From positions 23,002,001-23,066,000 of the forward strand of contig JAFFJZ010000003.1 of the NCBI GenBank assembly GCA_018340375.1: a DNA stretch of 64,000 nucleotides, in the 5' to 3' direction. Below, one piece after another: positions 33,021 through 45,690 of this stretch. A program made the position numbers and the translations under genes. The notes below the pieces were generated by a model. That model ran no database searches. It was not told the origin of the DNA and worked only from the letters and a program-made list of their open reading frames with translations. The stretch's first letter is position 1. Every line of letters begins with the position of its first letter. Source of the DNA: Gonatopus flavifemur (taxonomy: Eukaryota > Arthropoda > Insecta > Hymenoptera > Dryinidae).

Positions 33021-34315
33021 GAGTAAAAAATTGAATAGCTCATATGACGAATTCATTTTTTCCCAGCAAAATATCTTTTTTGAAATATCTTCAGGATACA
33101 CTGTTATAATAGAATTATTTGTGTTAAATTCCATGTACCAGATTTGGAAGATTTTTTCATATACATTTGTATATGGAATTTGAACATCTGAATGTTGATT
33201 AAGTCAATCGCATTGTCGATCAATGTACAAGTGTACGGTGAAGTTAGATTCATCTACAGCTATTCAATTCAATGTACAAATGTTTGAGGATGGTTATCAC
33301 ATTCACAAACGTTTCTAACAGTGTATCTTAGCGCAGTGAAGGGAGGTCATCATCGTTTCGTTCTTCTCTTGCGCAGGTTTCTAAAAACAAAATACAAATC
33401 ATAAATCCACATATTCGAATACGTTAGTGTCAATAAATGTCTCTTTGTATACCACTCGCATTGATTAACGTAACAAATTTGAAATCATATATTATTATTT
33501 TAAGTTTCGAATTATTTTATCATTGTATTCAAGAATTATTACTTTATGACAAATCGTCCTCGTTTTCCCTTTTTCTCTTCTCTTTCGGTTGTATTGTATG
33601 AGTAACCTGGGTACATTCTGCACACCCAACCACGCATTTACAATTTCACACGATTTATCTAACCTATTTGCATATATTTCAAGTTACTACCGTCGTATTT
33701 TCTCCAGCGGAAATAATGTTTTCTCGGTACAATTTCAATTAGAAAATCATCATGTCACGAAACTGAATCACGAATTATTCTGTTCGATAATACAGGGAAA
33801 GCGGGGTTAAAAGTGCTGCGGGGAAGTTGTTTCGATGATTCAATTTTCAGAAATAGAAATGAATTAGCATATGTAGAAATATTTCTTCCATTTTGCACAT
33901 TCAGATCATACGAATATTTGTAAAATTGGAGACAAATTTCATTAAATCTCTTTCCGATTTCTTCATCTTGAACTTTTCTTATTTCATATGAACAATCATC
34001 TTTCGGATTCTGTACGAAATATCCAAAACATTGTGAAAAACAATCGAGACTGCCCTATATCCAGCAACTGGACATTTTCTAACAATCATATGGAATAGTA
34101 GATTGTGCGACGGAGGATGAAAGTTGGTGACTGCGATGAGAGTGAAGTTTGCGAGCGTAGCGAGCCTCAGCTCACTCCAAAGTTACAAGCTTGACTCGAT
34201 AACTTTGCACTTTGAGATAAATATCGTAGTTGGTCTGAATAGAGATGCATCTTGGCTCAATCCGGGGGAAAATAATTGGGATCTGATCGCATCCAAGCAG
34301 ATATACACTGAGACA
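33021..34315. other. Gene-free stretch
   Basis: AT-rich sequence with no frame above 87 codons that I can assign. No structure recognised. Confidence 0.4.
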
Positions 34316-34799
34316 AAAATTAGCTTATTCCGAAGGACATACGCTGGCAGAAAAACAACCTTGTTGAAGCATTCGTGGTCGGAATAACTTGAAATCTGGT
34401 TCGATCCACCAGGAAATGTGATTGCGATGTCCAGAAAAAATGGTTGCAGCAAAAATTAACTCAATTTTTCAGGTTAGAAGAATCAGATCCTTTTCTTGGT
34501 GTGGTAACCTGAAAAAGTAGTTAATTTTGGCTTCAACCACTTTTTCTGGACATCGCAATCACATTTTCTGGTGAACTGAACCAGATTTCAACTTATTGCG
34601 ACTAAGAATGTTTCAACCAGGTTGCTTTTCTGTCAGTGTATTTTCTTGGTCTAAGAATATATTTTTTTTTCTGTTCGAAAGAAGATATATACTTGGGATA
34701 AGAAAATGGTCTCTATATGACACTGTATAGCTTCAAATTAAGTAAATGTTTTCTTCGTTTGAAGAAAGTTTTCTTGGTTCAAGATTTTTTCTCTCAGTG
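34316..34799. mobile_element. CACTGAG MITE hosting another MITE
   Basis: Ends CACTGAGACAAAAATTAGC and, inverted, CACTGAGAGAAAAAATCTTG, flanked by ta (34314-34315 and 34800-34801). Its own sequence is about 185 bp; the fold-back at 34342-34638 is inserted close to its left end. Confidence 0.8.
34342..34638. mobile_element. Fold-back MITE nested in 34316-34799
   Basis: 297 bp with long arms. Ends CGCTGGCAGAAAAACAACC and, inverted, CACTGACAGAAAAGCAACC. Shared inner blocks include TGAAATCTGGTTC and ATGTGATTGCGATGTCCAGA. It is flanked by ta on both sides. Younger than its host element. Confidence 0.87.
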
Positions 34800-35100
34800 T
34801 AATCGAATCCAAATTGGATCTACCGGGGTTCAGAGTTGCCAGATGCCGATAATACAAAATCTTGAGATTCAGGGTTGAAATATCTTGAATTTTCTCTTGA
34901 AAATCGTGGGAAACTCTTGAGATGGCCGAACATATACATTTCATTTCAAATACTCATCGACAGCATCGAAATACTGGATCTAATCTATCGTTTTAAGATG
35001 ATTAATGTACGGTATTCCGAGGAAGAACTTTGAGCTAAAATATGGATCAAATTACTCTTCTCGTCAATATCCGTGATGAAAGAAGCATTGATTGATGCTT

Positions 35101-35266
35101 GGCGAATCATTTGGACTAGGCTGGAACAAACCATTGGCCCAAGCTTGTCCTGATCTTATCATTCCCAAGCCTGGGCCAAGTTTATTGAATTGTTCAAGAC
35201 AAATCTCGGCAGGTCTTGTGCCAGGCTTGGTCTATGATTAGACCATTGTTCCATACACACATGGGT
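35101..35266. mobile_element. CCAAGC-rich element fragment
   Basis: GGCCCAAGCTTG, CCAAGCCTGGGCCAAG and CCAGGCTTGG words in both orientations. The right end ATACACACATGGG fits the CCC...GGG class (inverted CCCATGTGTGTATGG). The left end was not found. Word content resembles the 39129-40135 family. Confidence 0.5.
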
Positions 35267-35377
35267 CTTTCAATCCATTCCTGTCACATCGAAACAGCTT
35301 GCGGAAGTTATCAAACAATTTCGATCTGTATCATGAGAATATCTATCGAAACTGATTCAGATGCTCTGTGATCTCCT

Positions 35378-35455
35378 CCCTAGCATGTATGTACCATACG
35401 GCCCACCCCGGCCCAGAGTGGGGCCAGAGTGGGCTAGAGTTCATACACGCTGGGG
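35378..35455. mobile_element. 78-bp CCC...GGG mini-element
   Basis: Left CCCTAGCATGTATGTACC; right, inverted, CCCCAGCGTGTATGAAC. It is flanked by ct on both sides (35376-35377 and 35456-35457). The centre repeats GGCCCA and CAGAGTGGG words. Confidence 0.8.
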
Positions 35456-35457
35456 CT

Positions 35458-38400
35458 GTTTTATATAACCCGTTTGATCTATTCATGAGTGGGATTTGAT
35501 CGGAATGAACCATTTCTTTCAATTATGGAGTTCGAATCCGGTTATTGTAGTATAAAGATACACAATAGCGTCTCGTACATATAACGATGCTTTTATCTCG
35601 ACTTTTTTCGTGTGTATAAAATTGGCTCGAGACCCTACCGCAGTCAGAAGAAGGTGCACCGCGTGTTTTATGTAATTTTATGAAAACATTTTCATCTTCC
35701 TCTCATCAATATCACATTTGGAAATCCTTCATTCATCCCGCAACGAGCTGCGCATAGGATATTGTTCTTGAGAGATTAATAATTCCTCAGAAGAAAATGA
35801 GACTTGTGCCTTGAAAAACGATGTCACGATACATGATATCGTGGATGTACTTCACAGTCAGATTAAACACAACCTTTCTCCGATAATTTTTCAATTATAA
35901 TCTTCCACATTAGATACCAACGATCGTTCATTTCCAAATCAATCATGAAGATGGAATTTATATTCGGAAAACGAGAAACAAAATACAGAACTCTTTTTAA
36001 AGAAAACGAGTTGAAAGGATGAAAAGAAAATGTAATCAATATTTGAAAAGTGTGGAGAGGAGATATGTTTGAAGTGGATATATATTTCATTATACGTGAG
36101 TGAAGTCGGAAATGAAAAAGATGAATTCAAACTGAGAATCGATTATTGGGAAAAAATTCTCTAACGAGAGAATGATGAACACGTCGTTGCTTGAAAATAT
36201 GTATCTATTCTTTTTTTTTTTTTAGATTGAAATCGAGTTCTTACATTGAGTATTTCCGAACTACACTTTCAATATTATTTCAATCATAAATATCGTCATG
36301 ATTTTGAGAATCCCTTTGCTTCACTGGACGTCCTTTACCGATAACTTCGATACTTTATGAAGAACGATGATTTAGCAGAGTTTCTTATTTCTTCCTCTGC
36401 AGATAATTCTTCGTTCTATTTTTGAAAATAAATATATGAAGTTTATAATTCTATAAAAATTGGATTCTTTTATTTGTGTTTTGATGTTAGCTAGTTGCAC
36501 GAATCATTCCATTGTGCAGCATTGTGGTTTCTATCGATAATGATGATTTCCCTCTTGATCTCAACTTTGGGTGAATAACTATTGTTGTTTTCTATCGATA
36601 AACACGATGTTCAAACTTTCCTGAATCCGTATGCAAATTTGTTACGAGGATTAACGTCAAAAGTTAACAACGAAGAGAAACACGTATGAATAATTCTCCT
36701 GTTATATTGATTTCCCATATAGCCTTCTTTCGTATTTCAAAATCTCACCAAAAAACATACCAATGCTTGTATTTTTATATCTTTTCTTCTTTTTTTTTTC
36801 GAAAGGATTTGGTCTATACCGTGGATTCTCTGCCGTTTGGGGATCTTCTCGTATCCACTAGAATTCCTGGTGATCGTGAAACGCATGGGAGGAACGGGTT
36901 TAACATGTCACCTCGAAAATCTCTTCACTCGAATGAGATTTAATCAGCAGGAAATTCATAATTGAATCACAGATTCACGTAATATGAGAAAGTCAAATCT
37001 CTCTGATGTAGTAGTTGACTATGGAATTCAAGAGAGAATCTATATGGAATTTCGTTCCTTAATTCAAAAATAGAACAAAAATGAATTTTTAGCATTGTTC
37101 AAGACATACTTCGAACACAAAAGATTTTAATATCATTTCTTTGTCAAAGGGAAGCTCTAAATATTCGATTGTGAAGAGTACTTTTTTTCCATACACACAG
37201 CGGTGGTACATATTTGTTGCATTTTTAATCTTTCCGGTCAACGAGTAAATCTTCCTATCAGGTATTAAATTTCTGTGATCTATACGCATTCAAATGAATC
37301 TTCATGAACGCAACAAACAATCCAAACGTCAATATTCTGTGAAGCCAAATCCCACAAGTACACCTCGTTTATTAGAAGTAGAATTATCGAATATTTGTTT
37401 GAATTTTCAATTCCAAAATATCAGGAGTAAATTTATCAAAGACGTAAAATTTGTGCTCTGGATTTTATGAACCGCGAGGAAGAATTCTGAATGTGCGATG
37501 CAGTATGATTTCAAAAGCATTTTTCCGAACTGAATGAACCGATCGAATTCCACGTACTTTGAAATAATTCTTTCAAGTGTAAGGACGAAATCGATCGATC
37601 TTTCACCCACTCCAAGTTGAAGTTCATCCAGGATAATTCATTGCCATCCACAGGAGTCGCGAGTAAGCAGTTTTTCTTTGTTCCAAGTAATATGGTTGGA
37701 GGCATTCTGGCTTTCACGGTGGAACATATTTCAAATTCTGATTGCAATTGACTTGAGCATATCATAGAGCAATTAGATTTATGAATATCACGCCGTGGTG
37801 CTCTACTTTATATTCTCTCGATGAGGGAATGGGAGAGAATTTTTTGGCTGTAAACCAATGAATGATAAATATAATCATATCCTTTGTATGCCACCGAATT
37901 GTGCAGGAATCATAGATTTCGAAAGATCTGCTTCAACCGAACGATATTCTCATTATTCTCATTATAAAGTATAATCCCCAATCATATGAAATATATTTAA
38001 AAAGAGGATTAAATTTTGTGGGATACCGACATTTGTTTTAACAATATTGTCAGGATTATATTTTATCTTGGAATAAAATTAAATGTCGCATCTCGATACG
38101 CAAGATTGATAGATAATACTAATAAAGAGATTAAAATTCAAATGAAAATTGTTCAACTGCACCGAACGAACATGCATGAGATGAATGAAATGTGTTATTT
38201 AAATATTCACTATGTTTATCCAGTTTGTTTCAATACCTCTAAAAAGTGGTTAACGATTTTGCGGATTGAAATAAAACAACTGGATTCGCAATGTACGTGT
38301 TGATTCTTTCATATAAATGAAACGGATGAGATATTTCTGAATGATTTTACGCACAGGACTGGAAGGTGACAACGCGATGTAGGATCTTGAATTAGCGCCG

Positions 38401-38638
38401 GCGTGAAAATGTGATATTTGGGAATACGTTGAATAGAATTCTCACGCGTGTCACAGATGATATTTGGATAACGAGTATGGATGTTTCCACAAATATCAAA
38501 ATTATATGAAAAATTACATTATCTTAGGGGTTTCAACAGGCATCGGTTGTGGGATATCTTGAAGCATAAAATGCTGTCTGAGTTTATGACGTGTACTTTA
38601 ATGTGTGACAAAAGTATTATAATAACATGGTTGCCATA
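35458..38638. other. Gene-free stretch
   Basis: AT-rich, no assignable frame. TTTCTATCGATAA occurs twice about 63 bp apart near 36528 and 36591; each contains TATCGATA, the core of the insect DRE motif. The sequence around these sites shows no accompanying gene start that I can defend. Confidence 0.4.
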
Positions 38639-39128
38639 AATTCCAAATTTCAAAATTCCCTGACTTTTCCCGGTTTTCCAGGTACAAAATTGGAATTTTC
38701 CTGAATTTTTCTTCATAGGTCATTACTGCAAGTATCAATTTTTCATCAATTAATCAAATATCTTAAAATGATAAACATCATCATAACATCGTCGATTCAT
38801 CTATAAAAAATGAACATGTGAATAATGAATTTCAAAACAAGAGGAAACTATAACAATGACAAAACGGGTTATGCCAATAAAGTTGAAAACAAATTGCACA
38901 CATTGGATTTTGAAATAAAGTATCAAGTTCTTTAAGAAATACAATATCAGAACATGCAATCTTGAAAATCATTGAGGGGAGAAGATTATTATTGTCTTCA
39001 GAAAGCTATCAAAAAAACGTCATTTCGGATTTTCGATAAATTGATTTTATTATCAATTAGTAATATATTTGATCCTCATATTTGTGAAACAGAGTTGGTT
39101 ACAGTCATAAATTCACAAGTCATCACAA

Positions 39129-40135
39129 CCCATATAAAAATCTTCAGGCTCCGCCGATGCTGACGACGGAATATAGCTAGACGCAAGGCTGCTAGCCAAA
39201 GCTGGGCAATCTATGTAGGGACAAGGATGGTTGACAATGGTCTAAACATTGTACCAATATGGGAAGTCATAAATCGACTTCATCGATCCATCATTGATCA
39301 TTGGCTGTGCCACGCTTGGCCCATCCTTCAACCAATATTGCTTGAAGGAAAAAGCATGCTTTCAACAGAGACTCTCTAGGGCTTGGCGGGACACTGCTCC
39401 AAGCATTAGGCAACTCTGAATGACAATGGATTCTCATGTTGCACCAAGCATGGGTCGTAGCTTGGTCCAGCTTGGGCAATAGCTTGGCTCAGCTTGGGCG
39501 ATGGCCTCGCTCAGTTTAGGCGTTAGCTTGACTCGACTTGAGTAATAGCTTGGCTAAGAGTGAAACTTCCTTCTCAAACAGCAAATTACAATAACTCTCA
39601 CCAGAGTGATGCTTGTTTCCTGCGAGTGGCGAACCAAGCATTCAATCAATATATAAGTCTCCTTTGAAGATTCCATGACAGAAATAATTCTTCATCTGTT
39701 TCCAGACCCGCCTACTTCTACGCCAGGACCACCGGATTTACGTCATTCATCAGTTTAAACTAATCAGAAAAATTACATGTTGAAATTCTCCGACATTGAT
39801 TTCGTTCAATCGAAATGATAGAATGGATTTTTCATTTTATTTTCAATTACAATAAAAAATAAAAGTGACCATTGGCATGAGATGGGCGCAACCCTGCCGC
39901 AAGATTGCTACAGTGTTGGCTCATCCTTGGCGAACAAATTTTTGTATGGTCTGCCATTGACGGCATATGCTATCACAACCCTGTTTCCAGTGTTGGGTCT
40001 TGATTGTGGAAACAAATGGGCTGAGGCTGAAATGATGTTATCATTTCAGAGTTGCGCCATGCCTGGTAGCCTAGGCTCGGCCCATCTTGGTGAGCCTTGT
40101 GGCAACCTAGCGCCCATGGTCAATTTTTACCTGGG
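39129..40135 (+). mobile_element. 1007-bp CCC...GGG element, copy 1
   Basis: Left end CCCATATAAAAATCTTCAGG; right end inverted CCCAGGTAAAAATTGACCAT. It is flanked by aa on both sides (39127-39128 and 40136-40137). Its sister at 60150-61156 has exactly the same length and differs at only scattered positions. Sub-terminal zones are filled with CAGCTTGGGC, TAGCTTGGCTC and CCTAGGCTCGG words. The centre (about 39590-39880) is ordinary sequence. The short frames inside are interrupted or unlike any known protein. Non-autonomous. Confidence 0.95.
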
Positions 40136-40659
40136 AATGCATGAAAATTCAAAATCAAAGATATCGCAAATTCCCAAACAAACCGTGGTCAATCGCAAAT
40201 TGAACAGACTAGACACCACTTCAAAAATAACATTAAATTATAATTGGAATTAGTTTAGAGAATAAAATACTCAACACAGGAAAATTTTAACGAGAATTTT
40301 GAATTCTCGATATTTGAATTGAGAATTTATTCACACGTAATTTAATTTTTTATTTGTTACTGTATTACACATTTATGTATATATTCGTAACTGAAATTTC
40401 ATTTATACGTATTCAATTTTTCAGTTACATGTACAGAAAAAAGTAATATATTGAATTGAAGAAATTGTTATTTAAATAGATGCAAATGAATATTTGTCAG
40501 GAATAAATATTTTGTTCATGCCAAAAAATTTCGTAGTTCATGCTGCTTCCGAATAAAAACATTCGTTGTAGCAAAGAAATATTTAGTTTTGTTAAACAAA
40601 TATTTATTTGATCTATTCAAAAAGGAATTGTCAGATTCAAAGAAATCCTCCCTGTGTGA

Positions 40660-40785
40660 TTGGAAATTGCTTCTATTTCCATATAGCACACCAGTTCAGA
40701 AAGAGTTCGTAAAGAATTCGACTGGAATCAGGAGAATTCATTATGAATTCTTAAGACTTCCTTTTGAACTGCTGTGCTGTGTGGG
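40660..40785. mobile_element. GAATTC-word fragment with CCC...GGG right end
   Basis: GAATTC, AAGAATTCG and GAATTCTTAAG words lead to the terminus CTGTGCTGTGTGGG, matching ACAGCACA-type right ends. No left end is recognisable, so partial or eroded. Confidence 0.45.
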
Positions 40786-41360
40786 TTACGTACAATTGAA
40801 GTTTCATCCAAAAATTTGAAACAGGAATACAGGGATAACAAAGAAATGTTGAAATTTCAAATTCTTATGAAGGTTGAATGTTTTCAATCTAATTTTAACA
40901 TGATTTACGAGAAACTTACCTCTCTTCGGGTGTACGACCACTATACAAAGCTGATAGATTACTTTCATATGAGCTCTAGAAGTTATCAGAAAGTTAACTC
41001 AGATCATCCTGTGCATGCTTGAGATATTGAGTTAAATAATGTTCAAGGAATACGTTCATTTCAATTGGACAGGTATTTCTTATGAAATTTCAGTTCTTCC
41101 CCTCATTTTCCCGGTTTTCCATACTTGTGGCAACCATAAGTATTGAACAGTATTTAGGCCCTTTAGAGATTAAACTTTGCAAAATCGAAATTCAGGCGCG
41201 TACCAACTCTTCTTTCAATTAGGGGACACAAGTTCTTGAAGGTTTTTGAACACTTATACTTGCCCAATTGGATGGAAATGTGGGAGAGCGATTGCCCCCT
41301 TTGCCCTACTGTTAGTACGCCAGTGTTAAAATGATATTACAAAATATTCCCAAGTTCGAT

Positions 41361-41387
41361 AGTAGTAGTAGTAGTAGTAGTAGTAGT
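41361..41387. repeat. TAG/GTA trinucleotide microsatellite
   Basis: About nine uninterrupted TAG units. Confidence 0.9.
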
Positions 41388-42956
41388 TTGATATGAGTTT
41401 AAGATGATTAATTCAAGTTCCATTTTCAAAGTCCTCTATTTATCATATTCTGTAGTACGTTTGTTGCATGCGACATCATTAAGTGAAATGAGAAGTATTT
41501 AGAAGTGTTTTTCTTTTCATCTGAGAACATCACATGCTCTTATCATAATAAAATTTTGGTTTCTGAAGATATTTCGGGAAACATAATGTTTATTAGAGAA
41601 TAATTTCCATAATTGATTGAATAATTTCCTGTACATAATACATGCACCATCCATACGAAATATTTCATCCTCAATCTAATTTTTCCAAATCAAAATTTTA
41701 TTGAACACTTTAGAATAAATTCCGTCCTGAGATAAAATTTCATTACAATCATCTCTCATCTCATTTGTCTGGATTTCCATTCCACGAGTAACGCAAGGTA
41801 CGAATTCTTGAAATAAACACTCCTCTCGTCATGCTTGAATTTCTTTGACGATACACAGCTCTTCTTTTATTTCTCCGTGCTGCTTTCCTTCTCATAACTT
41901 CAACCGTGATACATCGTTGAACAAATGTCGAAAGAAATAAAAGAAGTGTATAAGCCGAATTACATATTATCTGTCGCGTCGGGTGCAAACGAATTCTCAA
42001 CCCATGAATACCTCGGATCGAATGACTGAAATCTGACGACTTCTCGATGAAATGCTATGTATGAAATGTTCAGCGCGTATTGGGTACCTCCTCCCGAAGG
42101 AAGTAAGATATCAGTCAAGTGAATAAACTTGTGAACAAGTTTGCTCATGCACCAAACGTACGTAAAATGCGCACGTACGAAGTTACGTGTATATTCCAAA
42201 CTAATACCATCTCTCAGATCATCAAATTGCGTCAAGGTATTTCCTCTTATGTCTTCGTATTTATGGTTCCAATGTATACAGGTATGCGAAGTAAAAGTCT
42301 CTCATTAAATAAATCACTTCATAGATAAAATCCGGCGTCACAATTTTATGAACGATGATGATAATGTACGTATAATCCTTACCAGTGTATGCGCGTTCAC
42401 TGTATCCCCTTTTCTTAACGCTATTTTAATATTAACAGGGAATAACGTGTTCATCATCAGTGGATGAGCAAAGCATTATCGATTTGCGATATTAAATTAC
42501 CACCACACTGCTGGAAATGCGGTTACGTGTAAAAATTGTTCCTTCTAAATGAATTCATTCTATACCAATCGAATAATTTTCAATGAAGGTTCGGAGGAAT
42601 GGATCGTTTCGATTGTTGAGGTACAACAGTGCTGATTGGATTCCAATTTCAGGAATCAACTTCAAAGTACAGACAATTAGTTCAAGATCGTCGTGCGGAT
42701 ACATCGTTGGGTAATCATTATATTACGTTCGAACAAATAAATTGAATCTATAATTGAATCGGTGGGGTATGAAAAGTTTGGGTGGAAAGTATTATTGAAT
42801 TCAAAATTGTTTCTTCTTCATTGCAGCCCTCAAGAATTAAGTTGAAAGATTGGTTCGGTAAATATCTAATGTGTAGAGTACGTGATGTAGGAAAAATGGT
42901 AGAACAATGAGAAAGAAAAACAATCTTTTTTCTGCAGTCGAGGGGAGATTCATCTA

Positions 42957-42984
42957 ACGCGCGCACGCGCGTGTGTGTGTGTGT
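42957..42984. repeat. CG/GT alternating purine-pyrimidine run
   Basis: CGCGCGCACGCGCG followed by a GT run; alternating purine and pyrimidine throughout. Confidence 0.85.
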
Positions 42985-43984
42985 TAGTTTAAATAGAACA
43001 CGGAGGAAAAATATCATTCAACCAAACACATCTAGGCTATCATTCCTGAATTAGTTGTTTTTCGTATTTTAAAGAACTCCATCGTAATCTTTTACTTTGT
43101 TTCATGTTCTCAATTTCTCCAAGTATATTTTGTAACGACAAATTTTTCTGAAGCGATTTGTCTCTCGATTCGAATATGGTTTGTGATGTGACCAATTCAA
43201 AGTGTACAGTATTCTTTGATCGACCCTGCTGCTGTGTTGCCAGAAGCTGAGAACCGATAGAGGCCAGACTGGAAGTTGTTGGTTAATCTCATCAACAAGA
43301 ATGTTTGATTAGTTATAGACATAAGTGCAGACTTCACACAACATTTGTTTCATAGCAAAATCTTCATATCGGGCAATATTATAGAACCATTGATACAATT
43401 TTACGTCCCAGGCATCAGAACTAAAACTCGCTGATTGTTAGAACAATTCCATTTCCCCAGAGCTTAGTCAAACTTTCTCCCAAGGCTCCGCCAATGACCC
43501 ATGTGGGAATAGTTAGAGTTGGCAAATGGCGCGGTACTGGCAAAGTTGTATTTGCCAGACTTCGACAGGAACAACTGTGCCCATTCAGAATCGTTACCAG
43601 TTTTCCAACTGACACTAAATGTTTGCCGGATTTCAGACGGTACTGGCTTACGTTGTCAGACGGTCTTGAGCCAGTATCGAATCGATACTGTTATCGGAGA
43701 ATACCCAGACCGTACAGAAACGGTAACGCGTCAGATGGTGAAATGCGAAAAAAAGACCATACGACACCATTATCGATGCAACGTTGTTCTAATACGGAAT
43801 AAATAGTGGATAGGGATTCTGCGCCAATATTGAGCCAGAGTTAATATTAGCATTCAATATGTTCGATAGATGATAATGTACCAGCATTGGTAGGGCTTTA
43901 TTCTACTATGGAGTCTATGGTGAATTGTATGACTTCAACGGTCCCATTACAATAAATGGCAATTTGAGTGATTCGTCGTCAACT

Positions 43985-44112
43985 CGAAGATCAGTTGATG
44001 TGATAGAGACTCAGTTTCTCACTCGCAGGATCCGGGTTCAATCCTCACTCAGTAAACTTTCGAGAAATCACTTCCAAAGTGCCTCTCTCCGATAACGATA
44101 ATAAGAACAATA
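43985..44112 (+). mobile_element. tRNA-derived (SINE-like) relic 2
   Basis: ATCAGTTGATGTGATAGAGAC resembles a tRNA D arm and A box. It is followed at tRNA-like spacing by GATCCGGGTTCAATCCTCAC, a near-consensus B box and T arm. An AT-rich tail with GATAACGATAATAAGAAC follows. No acceptor-stem pairing, so not a functional tRNA. Confidence 0.45.
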
Positions 44113-44396
44113 AATCATTCAGATTTTCAATGTTCAAATTTAATGTGTTTTTTTTTCTTTACTTGAAATATGATCACTCCTGATCATTCCGGTTACCGGT
44201 ACTGTGCCAGTACTGGATCGGGTGTGAATTTCTACATAGGATGTCATCATTTCGACTCCTTGTCATTTCTTATCCAGTTCTGGCAAAACAACTGATCTTG
44301 TTGCAATGCCAGAATTCCACCATATCAGGCTCACATCAAATATCGCTACCACCGTGGTGGTAAATGTTATACTGGCCCTTATGTAAAATGGTGTTA

Positions 44397-44523
44397 GAGA
44401 TCGTCCATAAATTACGTAACGCTATTGACGACTGTATCTTTTTCTATCTCACTCATCATGTTTGAAGTTGTTGCAACAAGGAACGACAGAAAGAAAAGCG
44501 TTACGTAATTTATGGACGGTCCC
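44397..44523. mobile_element. PIF/Harbinger-like MITE with TTA duplication
   Basis: 127 bp. Ends GAGATCGTCCATAAATTACG and, inverted, GGGACCGTCCATAAATTACG, both continuing into TAACGCT. It is flanked by TTA on both sides (44394-44396 and 44524-44526). The 3-bp TTA duplication is the hallmark of PIF/Harbinger insertions. No coding capacity. Confidence 0.88.
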
Positions 44524-44581
44524 TTATCATTTCAACTGCTTTGCCAGTACTGGCAATTCAACTGGCCCCATAATGGTCGCT

Positions 44582-45690
44582 CTATTGGGAGTACAAATTA
44601 ATTCGGTCCGTTTTTTTACAGTGAAAGATGCGTTTTCCATCGCTGGCTGTCACTTTTTCCCATCTTTTGGGTAATTTCCGAATCCCGTTACGGAAAAACG
44701 TCTCGTCTTTCGAGGCGATCCAAGTTAGGAGCCAATTTTCGATTTCTTCGAACGAAGTGAACCGGTGGCCTGCCAAATCGTGCTGCATCTGTCGAAATAA
44801 CCAGTAATCGGAAGGAGCAATGTCCGGCGAGTACGGCGGGTGCGGTAGAATATCCCACTTCAACGTTTCCAGATAATTTTTCACTACTTTTGCGACATGA
44901 GGCCGAGCGTTATCGTGTAAAAGAATAACTTTGTCGTGTCTTTCCTTGTATTCCGGACGTTTTCCTCGTAACGCACGACTCAAACGAATCAATTGTAGCC
45001 TATACCGATCACCCGTAATAGAATCACCAGGTTTTAGCAACTCATAGTATATAACACCCTTTTGGTCCCACCAGATACACAGCATGATCTTTGAACCATG
45101 AATATTAATCTTTGGTGTCGATGTGGAAGTCGATGGCAACGATTGACCGGGCATAGCATAGTATTTTCTTTTCTCGGGGTTATCGTAGAATATCCATTTC
45201 TCATCTCCTGTCACAATCCGATGTAAGAACCCCTTTCTTCGTTGTCTTTGAATCAGCTGCTCGCAAGTGAAAAATCGCCGTTCAATGTCTCTAGGCTTGA
45301 AGTCATAAGGCACCCAATTGCCTTGCTTTTGAATCATGCCCATGGATTGTAATCGTACGGAAACTGCTTGTTGCGTAACTCCTAATGATTCCGCAAGCTC
45401 CTGTTGCGTTTGACTCGGATCTTCGTCGAGTAAAGCCTCCAATTCCTCGTTCTCGAATTTTCGTGGTTGTCCTGAGCGAGGCTTGTCTTCGACACTGAAA
45501 TCGCCATTCTTGAAACGTCAAAACCATTCCCTACATGATTTATCAGTTGGAGCATTGTCACCATAAACTTCCACAAGCATTCGATGGGCTTCAGCTGCAC
45601 TTTTTTTCCAATTAAAACAGAAAACTAGCACGTCCCGCAAATGCTGCTCAGTTGAAACGGATTTGACATATTTCACTGAGTAGAAATCGG
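44582..45690 (-). pseudogene. Mariner transposase with two lesions
   Basis: DD34D transposase of the mauritiana subfamily. An intact 286-codon frame (45442-44582) holds ALLDEDPSQTQQELAES, NWVPYDFKP, VTGDEKW (first Asp, residue 80), LLHDNARPH (second Asp, residue 177) and SPDIAPSDYW (third Asp, residue 212), 34 residues after the second. Upstream the same frame continues through KKSAAEAHRMLVEVYGDN and RFKNGDFSVEDK but contains one in-frame TGA near 45525. It also shows a one-base shift just after the likely ATG near 45670. The normal stop seems lost: the frame reads through the terminal repeat and ends on a TAG that uses the duplicated TA target. It is probably a recent insertion, now inactive. 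Confidence 0.92.

Larger units (their letters stand above)
38639..41135. mobile_element. Candidate outer element with GGTTGCCA ends
   Basis: GGTTGCCATAAATTCC at the left and, inverted, GGTTGCCACAAGTATGG at the right. Each is followed by a TTCCCGGTTTTCCA-type block in mirrored orientation. The 1007-bp element 39129-40135 lies inside. No convincing 8-bp duplication and no transposase, so superfamily is open (a hAT-like origin is possible). Confidence 0.4.
41136..43497. other. Gene-free stretch with microsatellites
   Basis: A TAG trinucleotide run lies at 41361-41387 and a CG/TG mixed run at 42957-42984. Short frames at 41761-42328 overlap on both strands and match nothing. No gene supported. 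Confidence 0.4.

Noticed and set aside
34822..34925. CAGAGTTGCCAGATG as a hAT terminal repeat
   Set aside because: Resembles hAT ends, but no partner end or 8-bp duplication was found nearby.
35515..35560. B-box-like GAGTTCGAATCCGG as a third tRNA relic
   Set aside because: No A box at a suitable distance and no stem pairing seen.
39882..40253. 123-codon frame in the 1007-bp element (also at 60903-61226)
   Set aside because: It is shared only because the element is duplicated. It runs out through the element edge in both copies and shows no known domain.
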